A stretch of 44,487 bases of DNA from an uncultured Phycisphaerales bacterium (lineage in GTDB: Bacteria; Planctomycetota; Phycisphaerae; Sedimentisphaerales; Anaerobacaceae). Numbering within the stretch: the stretch's first letter is position 1; every line of letters starts with the position of its first letter. Positions 29,225 through 37,331 of this stretch are shown piece after piece. The DNA lies in the NCBI GenBank assembly GCA_937927975.1, contig CALEZT010000234.1:1-44487 (forward strand), written 5' to 3'. The notes under the pieces are model-generated. The model was not told the origin of the DNA. It did no database searches and saw nothing but the letters and a program-made list of their open reading frames with translations. The position numbers were made by a program, and so were the translations under genes.

Positions 29225-30931
29225 TTACAGCGACCGATTCGTTGCGGTTTGCGGTTTGCTCAACAGGCTGCCGACGATCAGAGCCAGCACCGACATCGTG
29301 ATCGCCGGCAACACGGCGTCCAAGCTGCGGAGGCTCGTCGGCAGTTGACGTTGGACGAGGTCTGTGGACCACAGCAGCGTCACGCCCGTCCCGGCTAGGA
29401 TTGAGGAAACGGCCCCAATTGGGGTCGCTCGTTTCCAGAATAGGGCGGCCACCAGGCAGGGTGTGATGCTGGCGCCGTAGATCGTGTAGGCGTACAGGGC
29501 TTTGCGGAAGAACCCGGTGCTTTCCGCGAAGGCATAGGTGACCAGCCAGGCGATGACGCCGAACAGGATGACCAGCAGGCGATTGAGCAGCAGCACTCTC
29601 TTCTCGCTTGCTTTGGGCTGGACGTACTGCAGGTAGATGTCCTTGATGAACGTGGTCGCAGGCACCAGCAGGAAGGAGTCGGCCGTCGAGATGATGATTC
29701 CCACCACTGCGACCATGAACAGAATTCCGAACAGCAAGGGCATATAGTGCTTGGCCGCGTAGATGAGGATGTAGCGACCGTTCTCCGGATTGGGAACCAG
29801 GCTGCTCGCCACCCAGGCGGAGGCAATAATGAGCAACTCGATGATCAGGGCCACGAAGATCATGGCGGTCACCGCCTGTTTGGCTCCCTTGGCGTTCTTG
29901 CTGGCGAAGATTCGTTGGTACTGGTTGGCGTCGCCCATGACCAGCAGGAAAGTGGGCAGGAGGAAGTTGATGATGTCCGTCGCGGAGTACACGCCCCAGA
30001 TCTGCATGTGCTGCGCTTTGTCAGGCATGACGGCAAACGCCGTCCGGATGCCCTCCAAACCGTTGGCCTTGACCAGGAGCAGCGGGAACGCCACGACCAG
30101 CGTGACGATGATGATCGTTCCGGTGACGATATCGGTGAAAGCCAGGCTCATGAGCCCCGCCAGCATCGCGTAGGCAATGATGAACGCAGCCGCAATCACC
30201 GTTGCAGTTTCCTTGGTGATGCGGGGCTCAATCAGTTCCAGACGGCCGTTCTGAGGCATCGCGACGATTTCATAATCGCCCGGCGGCGTTTCCTCAGGGG
30301 AGTATCGGACGGGATACACGCGATCTGCCAGGGCCACGTTGATCGTGTGCTGCAAATCCTCTGCCGGATGTCTCCCTATGGCCACGGTCAGCGAGGCCGT
30401 TCCCGTGAATCCCGGTTCCGGCGTGAAGACGACTCGCCCTTTCGTCAGTTGCGCCCGAGTCAACGGATCGCCCGCCGACAGAGCGACCGGCGCCCTCGTT
30501 CCCGCGATGACCTCCAGGACCGCCCCGCCAGCATTGAATTGGTAGCTGACGATGACCATATACGCCATGACGAGTGAGACGACAGCCAGAAGCCTGGCCA
30601 CCGTGCCGTAACGGGTCCCGATGATCTCGGGCACGGTCGAGACCTTGATGTCGCGGGCCCGCGTGGCGATCAACGACAGCAGGATCATGCCGAGGAAGGT
30701 GCCGAAGGGGATAATCAGGGTCGCCGCTCCGGCCTTGTAGGTCTGCTCGGCGTTGCCCAGAATCGAGCCCGTGCCGATCCACACGGCCAGCATGGTCAGG
30801 ACCATGTTCCAGGGCGAGAGATTTCGGCCCGCCACGACGAAATCGTCCTCCGTCTTGACCTGTCTCGACTTGTAGATGCCCAAGGCGGTAAGGACACAGA
30901 GATAGACGAGGATGGCAATCAAGTAGACCAT
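29225..30931 (-). CDS. Sodium:solute symporter (SSS family) with inserted Ig/cadherin-like domain
   Basis: 568 residues. The N-terminus (VYLIAILVYLCVLTALGIYKSRQV, then EDDFVVAGRNLSPWNM) and later QYQRIFASKNAKGAKQA are SSS family signatures, and about 12-13 hydrophobic helices are visible. The oddity is a ~90-residue extramembrane insert at ~145-235 between helices. It contains VVFTPEPGFTGTASLTVAIG, the cadherin/Big-type strand pattern (TP..GFTGT.S), and then DYEIVAMPQNGRLELIEPRI. That places a small beta domain in a loop expected to be periplasmic. Uptake of amino acids, peptides or sugars with sodium is the family role. It is 4 bp after the peptidase gene and 5 bp before the aminopeptidase gene. 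Confidence 0.88.
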   Translation of the reverse strand: MVYLIAILVYLCVLTALGIYKSRQVKTEDDFVVAGRNLSPWNMVLTMLAVWIGTGSILGNAEQTYKAGAATLIIPFGTFLGMILLSLIATRARDIKVSTVPEIIGTRYGTVARLLAVVSLVMAYMVIVSYQFNAGGAVLEVIAGTRAPVALSAGDPLTRAQLTKGRVVFTPEPGFTGTASLTVAIGRHPAEDLQHTINVALADRVYPVRYSPEETPPGDYEIVAMPQNGRLELIEPRITKETATVIAAAFIIAYAMLAGLMSLAFTDIVTGTIIIVTLVVAFPLLLVKANGLEGIRTAFAVMPDKAQHMQIWGVYSATDIINFLLPTFLLVMGDANQYQRIFASKNAKGAKQAVTAMIFVALIIELLIIASAWVASSLVPNPENGRYILIYAAKHYMPLLFGILFMVAVVGIIISTADSFLLVPATTFIKDIYLQYVQPKASEKRVLLLNRLLVILFGVIAWLVTYAFAESTGFFRKALYAYTIYGASITPCLVAALFWKRATPIGAVSSILAGTGVTLLWSTDLVQRQLPTSLRSLDAVLPAITMSVLALIVGSLLSKPQTATNRSL

Positions 30932-30935
30932 GGAC

Positions 30936-32615
30936 TCACTCGATGAACTGCCCGACGAAATACTTCGGCGTCAGGGGCTCGCCTGTGGCTCGGGCGATCA
31001 TCTCGTCCCACCGATACCGGGCGCCGGGGCCGAACACATTACGGCGCAGGTACTGTCCCACGCGCTCGTCGCCAACATAGCTCAGCCCCTCGTCCGATTC
31101 AAGCTTCAAAACCCTGCGGACGATGTGATTGTGCAATTGGGAGGCCAGGAGCTCGCCCAGCATGTAGTTGTGGTAGTAGCAGGGGGCCGAGACGAAATGG
31201 AGCTTCGAGGCCCAGCCGGCGTCGAGCGGGCCCGGCGGGCGCTTGAGCAACTGATACTTTTCGACCATGTCCCACCAGAGGGTGTTGAGGTCCTGGTCGG
31301 GGTCCGCGTACAGGGCCTTCTCGAAGTGCCACATCACCATCGCCCAGCGGGCGAACAGCACCTGCTGGAAGCGGAGGTAGCGGTCGCTGACGGTGCGGAT
31401 CTTCGCGGTTTCCTCGTCCGAGAGGTCGAGCATCTTCTGCATCCAGTCGGCGTTGCGGCTGAGCCTTCCGAAGAACATGGCGATAGCTTCGGTCGTGAAC
31501 GGATGGGCCGGCTCGCGGAGCAGCCAGGGCTCGCTCATGTCCTTGTACCGGTCGTACACCGCGTGTCCCAGCTCGTGGAGGATCGTCTCCATCCATCGCT
31601 CGGTGTCCTGGAGATTGGCCAGGATGCGGACGTCGCCGCTGCGGTCCACATCGTGACTGAAGGCGTGCGGGTACTTGCCCTCGCGGTCGTACAGGTCGCT
31701 TCTGGCCAGGATGTCGTCGATGGGCAGGCCGACGCCGGCGTAATACGTGCGGGACAGAGCCTCGATGTCCCGGCCCTTGTAGTACTGGTCCAGGTTCAGC
31801 TCGTAGACCAGAGGCGTCCTCTGAAAGAAGGGATCGTGATAGTGCCAGGGCATCAGCTTCTGGGGCGAGACGCCGTAGCCGGCGGCCAGAATCCCATCGA
31901 GCTCCTGCTTGAGGCGCGTGAACGGTTCGCGGGTCAGGCGGTCCAGCTCGTCGAAGATGCGATCGAGCTCGTTGACGTCCTGTTCGCCGGTGACGACCAT
32001 CATCGTGTGATAGTTGTCGAATCCGACCTGTCTGGCGGCCTGGTTGCGGAGACGGACCAGGGTGAGGAGATCCTCGATGATGACGTCGCCGACCTGCTTG
32101 CTGGCACGCCAGGCGGCCTCTCTCTTGGCGACGTCCGTTTCGGTCGTCATGATCGTGTAGACGTCGCTGACGGTGATCTTGCGGCCGTCCACCGTGCCGC
32201 GGTAGTTGTTGTAGGTCTCCTGGACCTTGGTGTCGAGCGCGACGATCTGCTCCAGCAGGGCGGGTTTGACCCGGTTCTGAAGGTAGTTCAGGTAGAGCTT
32301 CTCGATTTCGCGGGCCAGACGCGGATCGCGGACCTTCTTCGATTCACGAAGCCCTTTGATCCGGTCGAAATCGTTGAGGTTGCTGAAGACCTGCCGGGCC
32401 TGGAGTTGCAGTTGCCTGAGTTCCTCGAACTTCTCCGGCCTGCCTGTGGTGGTCGCCTCCCAGTACACCCGATTGGCCTGCGTGGTCAGCGGCTCGACCT
32501 TCTCCACGTGAACCTGAACGACCTGTGCGGCTTCCTTCTGCTGCGGATTCACCGCGCAGCCCAGACAGGAAACGAACAGCAATGCGGCAACTCCCAAAGG
32601 CAAGAGCCTCGTCAT
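30936..32615 (-). CDS. Lipoprotein M2-family peptidyl-dipeptidase (ACE-like)
   Basis: 559 residues from ATG 32615, with GAGG seven bases upstream (the earlier ATG 32642 lacks one). Signal peptide with lipobox (LLFVSCLGC), so it is anchored in a membrane. The zinc motif H347-E-L-G-H351 is in ILHELGHAVYDRYKD, the third ligand is likely the Glu of PFTTEAIAMFFG, and the substrate-binding downstream region YYHNYMLGELLASQ is typical of M2 peptidases. These remove C-terminal dipeptides from oligopeptides, here in the periplasm. First gene of the three-gene peptide-scavenging operon, with 4 bp to the symporter gene. The nearest upstream sequence is a pseudogene and repeats. Confidence 0.9.
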   Translation of the reverse strand: MTRLLPLGVAALLFVSCLGCAVNPQQKEAAQVVQVHVEKVEPLTTQANRVYWEATTTGRPEKFEELRQLQLQARQVFSNLNDFDRIKGLRESKKVRDPRLAREIEKLYLNYLQNRVKPALLEQIVALDTKVQETYNNYRGTVDGRKITVSDVYTIMTTETDVAKREAAWRASKQVGDVIIEDLLTLVRLRNQAARQVGFDNYHTMMVVTGEQDVNELDRIFDELDRLTREPFTRLKQELDGILAAGYGVSPQKLMPWHYHDPFFQRTPLVYELNLDQYYKGRDIEALSRTYYAGVGLPIDDILARSDLYDREGKYPHAFSHDVDRSGDVRILANLQDTERWMETILHELGHAVYDRYKDMSEPWLLREPAHPFTTEAIAMFFGRLSRNADWMQKMLDLSDEETAKIRTVSDRYLRFQQVLFARWAMVMWHFEKALYADPDQDLNTLWWDMVEKYQLLKRPPGPLDAGWASKLHFVSAPCYYHNYMLGELLASQLHNHIVRRVLKLESDEGLSYVGDERVGQYLRRNVFGPGARYRWDEMIARATGEPLTPKYFVGQFIE

Positions 32616-32945
32616 GCGGCACCTCACGGACAATCTTGGCAAAGCGATGTCAACAGCGAGCCATTATAGTGGACCGTGACGGCCTTTGAAAGGCCCATCT
32701 CATTCGTGCGATGGTTGGGGTGTGCCCAGGCTTGCCGGCGGATAGAAGACACCCAGGCAAACGGGAGAGGTTCGTATCCCGGAGGATCGAACGCATGTCC
32801 GAAGCGGGCCTGCCTGGGAAGTTGTCCGCTTTAGGGCCTCCGGCCTGCTACGCGAGCGAAACGCTCGCTTGAGGGCGTGCGCAGCACCTCGGTTGCTGGT
32901 GGCTCCAAAGCGGAAAACTCCCGACGCGCCGCGGCGGATTTCGGA
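32616..32945. other. Gene-free region with hairpin element
   Basis: About 330 bp upstream of the peptidase operon. It should contain that operon's promoter. I see no gene in it; the main structure is the inverted-repeat element at 32826-32913. Confidence 0.5.
32826..32913. repeat. Nested inverted-repeat element (88 bp)
   Basis: Outer ends ccgcttt (32826-32832) and aaagcgg (32907-32913) enclose a perfect hairpin gcgagcg-aaa-cgctcgc at 32852-32868 and a smaller cagc...gctg stem. Looks like a non-coding palindromic repeat, sitting immediately downstream of the nucleotidyltransferase pseudogene. Confidence 0.62.
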
Positions 32946-33293
32946 TCAGTCCGTCCTTCCCCAAACAGCAGTTTCCTCGTCTGATTGGTCATACACGAGC
33001 TGCCGGGTGGACTCCACCTCACTCCTGAAGTATGGGTTGCGGATCGATTCTTCCGTCATGAGGTCTACCGGCCGACCGAAGAGCCGCTCCAGATCGTCCG
33101 CAAACCCGAGATATCGGTCGGCATACTCGCCGGTCGGCTCGCGATTCGCGAAGCTGACCAGGAAGTCGAGGTCGCTGCGATGGGCGTCAAAACGATCCGT
33201 TACGGCCGACCCGAACAACTAGAGCCGCTCCACGCCGTAGCGATGGCACAACTCTGCCAACGCCATCCGCTTGTTTTCGACAATCGCGACCAT
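32946..33293 (-). pseudogene. MNT-type nucleotidyltransferase with one in-frame amber stop
   Basis: Reading from ATG 33293, the first 24 codons give MVAIVENKRMALAELCHRYG then VERL, followed by TAG at 33221-33219, then LFGSAVTDRFDAHRSDLDFL and so on for 90 residues. The whole 115-codon frame otherwise fits a minimal nucleotidyltransferase, with the GS-A-x(n)-D-x-D catalytic pattern (LFGSAV ... SDLDFLV) intact and no frameshift. Relatives usually read ERLELFGSA, so a single G-to-T change (GAG to TAG) explains the stop. These proteins act as antitoxins (MNT) with HEPN toxins; no HEPN gene is next to it. If amber codons were read through, it would be functional. Confidence 0.75.
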
Positions 33294-33463
33294 GACCTCC
33301 ATAGTCTAAACGCGCCGGTTGAAGTTGTCAACCGGCTGCGGTCGCACATGCTCTCCCCGGTTCGTATGAAGACCGGCTTGATTGACGCCTCGATGCCTCG
33401 TATACTGTTGGCATAGCGGAATCGAAGCACGCGGCTTCACTGAATCTCTTGGAGGGACACATC

Positions 33464-36307
33464 ATGAGGCGGACGGTTGAGTTGCTGCTGACGCTGGCGC
33501 TCCTGGCGTCTTCGGCGGCACAGGGCAAGATCATTACGGTGGACAGCGGCGGACTCGGCGACTTCCCCACGATCCAGGCTGCCGTGGATCACGCCCGCGA
33601 TGGCGACACGATCGAGATCAGGCCCGGAATCTACACAGGACCCGGCAACTGGGACGTCGAGGTCGGGCCCATTGTCACCCGTGGCGGCACCGACTTCCGG
33701 GCTATCACGCTCCGCAGTGTCGATCCGAACGATTTTGCTGTTGTGAACGCGACGGTCATCGACTGCAATGATCCGCAGGGGAGTGCTCATCGGGCTTTTT
33801 GCCTGGTCGGCCGGAACCGCCGGGTTGCGCTCCAAGGCCTGACGATCACCGGCGCCCGGGGAAGTCTCAACGGCGGCGGCATCCAGTGCTTCGGCTCCGT
33901 CACGGTGTCCCGATGCCATATCCTGAATTGCTCCGCGCCTCGCGGAGGCGGGATCTTCTGCGGCGGGCTCTGGGAGGAGGAGGCACGAGGGTACGGAGCC
34001 GACTGCGCCGTCGCCGCGGTGCAGATTCTTGACTGTCGGATCGAGCGGAATTCAGCGGGCATGGGAGGGGGCGTCTACGCCTCGTGCGACCAAGTTCTCG
34101 TGCGAGGCTGCGAGATCGATCACAACCGGGCCGACAGCAACGGCGGCGGCATCGCCGGCGACTTCACGGTGGCCGACCTGGAGAACAACATCATCCGGGG
34201 CAATCGCGCCCGAGAGGGCGGCGGGATCTGGCTTCATGAGACGGCAGCGACCATCGCGGATTCCTGGCTTGCCGGCAATTGGGCGGTCCTCTACTACGGC
34301 GGAGCTGTATGCGTTCGCAACACTTCGGATCTCGGGACTCCCCAGGTGATTGTCCGAGGGTCCACGCTTGTGGGCAACAAGGGCGGCGGTCTTTTCCTGC
34401 AGGATCTGGAGCGAGACGCGTCGCCCAGCGCTTATGGTCGGGTCAACAGCTCGATTCTCTGGCACAATGTGGCCGCCGGAGTGCGACGGCCAAGCGAGAT
34501 CGAAGGGCCGATCGAAGTCACCTATTCCTGTATCGAGAGCACCTACTCCAGTAAGGTTTTCGATAAGAGCGTTCTTGGTTTTGATCCGCTCATGGCCCGG
34601 CTGCCTGACGACGGCGGAGACGGCTGGGGCGACGATCCTGCCACGGCCGATGTGGACGAGAGTCTCAACGACGATTTCGGCGACCCGCACCTCTTGCCGG
34701 GGTCGCCCTGCATCCAGGCCGGCGACCCGGCGGCCCGAATCTCGCTTTGGGCCGTGGATCTCGACGGCCAGCCGCGGCGGATGGACAAGATCGTGGACAT
34801 GGGAGTGGACGAATATACCGCATCGGGGCTCGCCGTCCTCCGCCCTCGCGGCGGCGAGATTCTGACCGGCGGAACGACGATCGAAGTAGTCTGGCAGGCT
34901 CCGGCCTCCGACCGCCGGTTCCGCGTGGAGTTCAGCGCCGACGGTGGAGACCGCTGGCAAGTCCTCGACAGCCCCCAGTGTTCCGGCCGGCTCGCATGGC
35001 GGGTCCCGCAGGACGTTCAGTCCGACGCGTGTCTGATCCGAGTCAACCCGGTGTCTGCGTGGGCGTTCCTGGAGGGGGCGACCAGTGATTCGTTCTCGAT
35101 CCATCCCGCCGGTTTCGACGCAAAGATCGCGTCCGGATGGAGGACTTCGGGCGCCGACTTCCAGCGGACCGGCCGAAGCCGCAACGCTGGGCCTCTGATC
35201 GGCTGCCTTCGCTGGCAATTCGAGGCGGGGACCGCGATCACCGCCGGCCCCGTTGTCGGCCTCAATGGGCGCATCCACCTGGTCACCTGGCAAGGGCAGG
35301 TCTGCACTCTCGATGCCGACAGCGGAAGACTCCTCTGGGCCTGCGACACGCACGACGATATCTGGGGCAGTCCGACGGTGGCCGACGACGGGTCTTTGTA
35401 CGTCAGCACGAGCAGCGGCCGCGTCCACGAGATCTCGCCCGACGGGCGGCTGCTGCGGTCTTTCTTCGTCAGCCCGGCCGACAACTCTCCCGCGATTCTC
35501 TCCGATGGCCGATTGGCCCTCAGCTCGGGCGTTCTGAATCTCGCCACGGGCGACTTCTGGCGTTTCTGGATGCACGACCAGAGCATGACTTTCGCCTCCT
35601 CGGCCGTGGGACTGGACGGGACTGTGTATGCGGCGGCCTGGGACATCCCCGGCTTGTACGCCGTTCTTCCAATTCCCCGGACGCCGAAGTCCAGCCTCAT
35701 CCCCAATGCGGAGGGGCGGCCCTTCGCCGGACCGGTCGTGGGCGACAACGGCCTGATCTATCAGACCTTCGTGTACGACAGCCGTCTGTACGCCGTCGAC
35801 GGCAAGACCCGCACGGTTGTCTGGACGACGGATTTGGCCGACCTCGCGGTGGCGGACTCGGATCGTCGCCTTTTGGGCAATGAGAGCTGGGCTGAGCCGG
35901 TCGTCGGCCCCGACGGCACAGTCTACGCGGGTCTGGACGATCCGTTCGTCCGAGCGATCGATCCGGCGACCGGGCGGATCAAGTGGTTCGTTCGCCTGGG
36001 CGACAAGGCCCGGTGCTTCACGATGGCAGTAGACAACGAGGGATACCTCTTCGCCGCGGGCGACGATGGCCGGCTCTCCGTGGTGAACGCCGAGGGCCGC
36101 GAGGTCAGCAGGTTCGAGAGCGGCACGCCTCTGAGCGGCCCCGTGATCGCCGCGGAGGGGCTGCTGCTGGTCGTCGGCGAAAAGGGAAAAGGTCTGGACA
36201 GCGCCGCCGATGTCCTGTACGCCATCGAAGCCGATCCGAACTGCGCGTCGCCTGTCCTTTACCCTCAGGAAGATCCGCCGGCGCCGCCTGGGCCTTCCAG
36301 GCGATAG
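33464..36307 (+). CDS. Secreted right-handed beta-helix + PQQ-like propeller protein
   Basis: 947 residues from ATG 33464, with GGAGG eight bases upstream (a TTG at 33449 would precede the site). Signal peptide at ~1-22 (LLLTLALLASSAAQ). Residues ~25-420 form a parallel beta-helix: ITVDSGGLGDFPTIQAAVDHA, DTIEIRPGIYTGPG, then repeated GGGI...V..C.I..N units with C-x-G-G cysteines. A short Ig-like fold follows (~455-550, VLRPRGGEILTGGTTIEVVW). Residues ~560-930 are a PQQ/BamB-like propeller (LVTWQGQVCTLDADSGRLLWA, SLYVSTSSGRVHEISPDG, YAGLDDPFVRAIDPATGRIKW). A large surface or secreted adhesin-like or polysaccharide-binding protein is most likely. It stands alone, with about 170 bp of spacer before it. 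Confidence 0.87.
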   Translation: MRRTVELLLTLALLASSAAQGKIITVDSGGLGDFPTIQAAVDHARDGDTIEIRPGIYTGPGNWDVEVGPIVTRGGTDFRAITLRSVDPNDFAVVNATVIDCNDPQGSAHRAFCLVGRNRRVALQGLTITGARGSLNGGGIQCFGSVTVSRCHILNCSAPRGGGIFCGGLWEEEARGYGADCAVAAVQILDCRIERNSAGMGGGVYASCDQVLVRGCEIDHNRADSNGGGIAGDFTVADLENNIIRGNRAREGGGIWLHETAATIADSWLAGNWAVLYYGGAVCVRNTSDLGTPQVIVRGSTLVGNKGGGLFLQDLERDASPSAYGRVNSSILWHNVAAGVRRPSEIEGPIEVTYSCIESTYSSKVFDKSVLGFDPLMARLPDDGGDGWGDDPATADVDESLNDDFGDPHLLPGSPCIQAGDPAARISLWAVDLDGQPRRMDKIVDMGVDEYTASGLAVLRPRGGEILTGGTTIEVVWQAPASDRRFRVEFSADGGDRWQVLDSPQCSGRLAWRVPQDVQSDACLIRVNPVSAWAFLEGATSDSFSIHPAGFDAKIASGWRTSGADFQRTGRSRNAGPLIGCLRWQFEAGTAITAGPVVGLNGRIHLVTWQGQVCTLDADSGRLLWACDTHDDIWGSPTVADDGSLYVSTSSGRVHEISPDGRLLRSFFVSPADNSPAILSDGRLALSSGVLNLATGDFWRFWMHDQSMTFASSAVGLDGTVYAAAWDIPGLYAVLPIPRTPKSSLIPNAEGRPFAGPVVGDNGLIYQTFVYDSRLYAVDGKTRTVVWTTDLADLAVADSDRRLLGNESWAEPVVGPDGTVYAGLDDPFVRAIDPATGRIKWFVRLGDKARCFTMAVDNEGYLFAAGDDGRLSVVNAEGREVSRFESGTPLSGPVIAAEGLLLVVGEKGKGLDSAADVLYAIEADPNCASPVLYPQEDPPAPPGPSRR

Positions 36308-36309
36308 TT

Positions 36310-36540
36310 TTCCATTCACTGAGGTTTCGTGATGAACGCGTTCGCGGCGTCCCCTGTTAGGAGTACCGCGTTTACGCGGGTTAAACAGTCCGGACGGCCT
36401 TTGGAACTCCGAGGCTGTTGAGAAGGAATCGGCTTCGCCGGAGGACTCTCGAACCCGCCTGAAGGCGGGACTCCAAACGCGTTTTCGACGTTCACCCGTC
36501 AGATTGCATCAACAGATTTGACAGAAATAAACGCCAGGAC
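36310..36540. repeat. Palindrome cluster between propeller gene and GRE-fragment copy
   Basis: Contains ccgcg-ttta-cgcgg (36366-36379) and cccgcc-tgaa-ggcggg (36454-36469), each followed by a similar 'g..ttaaac / g.ctccaaac' tail. The resemblance suggests two copies of one short hairpin repeat family. No gene. Confidence 0.6.
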
Positions 36541-36548
36541 GCCGCGTG

Positions 36549-36660
36549 TCAGAATCCCTGCTGCTCGGTGCGTTCGATGATCTCATTCTGCAGGGCTTCG
36601 CCGAGGTCGACGAAGTCGTCGCTGTAGCCGGCGACTCGGACGATCACGTTCATCATCGGG
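36549..36660 (-). pseudogene. Detached C-terminal fragment of a glycyl radical enzyme gene
   Basis: 36549-36646 matches the last 98 bp of the intact gene (37234-37331) at 93 of 98 positions, including the stop. Translated it reads NPMMNVIVRVAGYSDDFVDL and ends EIIERTEQQGF, i.e. the glycyl radical loop. Upstream the match ends abruptly and the sequence runs into the antitoxin gene. Four of the five differences are synonymous. It is either a relic of a second GRE gene or the outer repeat of an inserted cassette. It might be translated, in which case it would resemble a tiny YfiD/GrcA-like spare radical domain. Confidence 0.8.
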
Positions 36661-36898
36661 TTCTGGTGCGTCTGCTGGAGCGGTTCGGACGTTTGCTCAG
36701 GCTCTTCCTTAAGGCAGATAATCCGATTGTCGGCGATCTCTTTTCCGACTTCTTGGCTTCGCGAAGGCACTGCAAGTCCTCGTAATCCTCTAAGTCCTCT
36801 CGCATCCGGAGAAAGTCAGCGTAGGGGATGATCGCGAATTCCTTTTTCCCATCCTTTACTATGATCTGAGCCTTCGGAACGCCCATGGCGACCTCCAT
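36653..36898 (-). CDS. Phd/YefM-like antitoxin
   Basis: 81 residues. PKAQIIVKDGKKEFAIIPYADFLRMREDLEDYEDLQCLREAKK is the typical Phd/YefM N-terminal DNA-binding and linker region (only part quoted here: VKDGKKEFAIIPYADF). The C-terminal ~15 residues (SKRPNRSSRRTRTR) look unrelated to the family and are encoded at the junction with the GRE-fragment copy, so the natural C-terminus may have been lost. The start overlaps the toxin stop by one base (TAATG), so the pair is coupled, toxin gene first. Confidence 0.75.
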   Translation of the reverse strand: MEVAMGVPKAQIIVKDGKKEFAIIPYADFLRMREDLEDYEDLQCLREAKKSEKRSPTIGLSALRKSLSKRPNRSSRRTRTR

Positions 36899-37167
36899 TA
36901 CCGGTATGCTTCGCGTCGATGACGGACACGATAGATGACGATTGACTTCGCTTCGATCTCAAACAGAACACGGTAGTCGCCGACTCGCAGGCGATATTCA
37001 CGGCTGAACCCCGTCAGGCGCTTCACGTCACCCTTCAGATCATCGCTCATGGCCTCAATCCCGGCCAGGATTCGCGACTGAGTACGTGCGGGGATGTCTC
37101 TGATGTCCTTGACGGCCGCGGGTTTGAATTGGACATCGTACGTCATTTCCTCAAGCACCCCTAACAC
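36898..37167 (-). CDS. RelE/ParE-superfamily toxin
   Basis: 89 residues from GTG 37167, chosen because AAGGAAG lies just upstream; the internal ATG 37146 has its purines too close. The protein reads YDVQFKPAAVKDIRDIP, then LKGDVKRLTGFSREYRLRVG and DYRVLFEIEAKSIVIYRVRH, which is the RelE-type fold with basic residues near the C-terminus expected for a ribosome-dependent mRNA nuclease. Toxin-first order is like higBA. The gene follows the GRE gene by only ~65 bp and is flanked by the two copies of the GRE 3' end. Confidence 0.85.
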   Translation of the reverse strand: MLGVLEEMTYDVQFKPAAVKDIRDIPARTQSRILAGIEAMSDDLKGDVKRLTGFSREYRLRVGDYRVLFEIEAKSIVIYRVRHRREAYR

Positions 37168-37233
37168 GCCAACTTCCTTCGCCTGCTGGGAAGATGATAA
37201 CGCGCCACGCCGGAGAGTGCAAGGGAATCAGCC

Positions 37234-37331
37234 TCAGAATCCCTGTTGCTCGGTGCGCTCGATGATCTCGTTCTGCAGGGCTTCGCCGAGGTCGACGAAG
37301 TAGTCGCTGTAGCCGGCGACGCGGACGATCA
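37234..37331 (-). repeat. 98-bp 3' end of the GRE gene, duplicated at 36549-36646
   Basis: Direct repeat in the same orientation with 93 of 98 positions identical, flanking the toxin-antitoxin pair at a distance of ~585 bp. The abrupt loss of similarity at both inner ends resembles the attL/attR of a small integrated cassette, or a collapsed tandem gene duplication. Confidence 0.85.

Noticed and set aside
30930..32669. 579-codon plus-strand frame opposite the M2 peptidase gene
   Set aside because: Antisense shadow: Val/Asp/Gln-rich, while the minus strand has the complete HELGH peptidase.
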